DNA of 64,000 bases from Nocardia sp. NBC_01329 (GTDB lineage: Bacteria > Actinomycetota > Actinomycetes > Mycobacteriales > Mycobacteriaceae): positions 3,224,001 through 3,288,000 of the forward strand of contig NZ_CP108381.1 of NCBI RefSeq assembly GCF_035956715.1, in the 5' to 3' direction; not shown here. The text below holds more notes on this DNA, generated by a model. That model saw only the letters and a program-made list of their open reading frames with translations. It did not search any database and was not told the DNA's origin. Position 1 is the first letter of the stretch.

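Noticed and set aside
62235..63975. WXG100 or LXG T7SS domain at the visible N terminus
   Set aside because: No WxG turn or LXG motif in a helical hairpin of about 100 residues was found; if present it must be upstream of the window.
63890..63975. CRISPR-like short repeats at the right edge
   Set aside because: The repeats encode in-frame SEPESG units of low-complexity protein and have no spacers.
24943..64000. Giant ORF as a non-ribosomal peptide synthetase or polyketide synthase
   Set aside because: No adenylation, condensation, ketosynthase or carrier-protein motifs (for example no carrier-type LGG.S repeats) appear; the module families are hydrolases, peptidases, papain-like and HTH units.

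Overview
The window is high-GC actinobacterial DNA, most likely from Nocardia or a close mycolate relative. I infer this from the GC-rich codon use, an arylsulfatase and formylglycine-generating-enzyme pair laid out like Mycobacterium tuberculosis Rv0711-Rv0712, a Nocardia-type small secreted protein, and an actinobacterial dnaK-grpE-dnaJ-cbpM-clpB operon. The genus is not proven from the sequence. I saw no rRNA, tRNA, CRISPR array or complete insertion sequence.

Left part (1-6 kb): a secreted lipocalin, an arylsulfatase translationally coupled to its activating enzyme, a frameshifted remnant of a KdpE-type response regulator, a small secreted protein with a good terminator hairpin, and a truncated SnoaL-like gene. 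From 15.4 down to 6.3 kb runs a nine-gene minus-strand operon for protein quality control and redox homeostasis: DnaK, GrpE, type II DnaJ, CbpM-like modulator, ClpB, zinc-ribbon thioredoxin, UBP-type zinc finger, a cNMP-binding/glutaredoxin-like/thioredoxin-reductase-like fusion, and a DUF1931 histone-fold protein. Almost all junctions overlap or are only a few bases apart, so co-translation is expected.

From 16.8 to 24.9 kb intact metabolic genes (GlcG-like protein, zinc alcohol/formaldehyde dehydrogenase, DUF1963-like protein, LysR regulator, class IV aminotransferase, aldo/keto reductase) are mixed with many remnants: an internally deleted PfpI gene, an IS3 orfA fragment, a truncated HIT gene, and a prolyl oligopeptidase reduced to its N-terminal part. 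Repeated deletion or recombination seems to have worn this side of the locus.

The remaining 39 kb (24,943 to the right edge) is one uninterrupted minus-strand reading frame of at least 13,010 codons, still open at the window edge. It encodes a giant mosaic protein, not an NRPS, PKS or adhesin. It holds about twelve papain-like (toxin/deamidase-type) modules recognisable by a shared C-terminal signature, of which about half keep a Cys-His-Asp triad. It also holds six alpha/beta-hydrolase modules of the DUF1023 type (only the last two keep the nucleophile), two tandem ~2.7 kb units each with a HExxH zincin-like motif and a papain module, an M3 oligopeptidase cassette flanked by a 332-bp near-perfect direct repeat, an RsbW-like ATPase module, a sigma-70 region-4-like helix-turn-helix followed by two LacI-type helix-turn-helix units, a YdcF/DUF218 module, an amidase-signature enzyme, and a GNAT acetyltransferase. 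Long helical spacers and Pro/Glu-rich linkers join the modules.

My reading, which is inference, is that this is a multi-warhead polymorphic-toxin or effector megaprotein grown by module duplication and decay. Its N-terminal delivery region, if any, lies outside the window, and no immunity gene is evident downstream.
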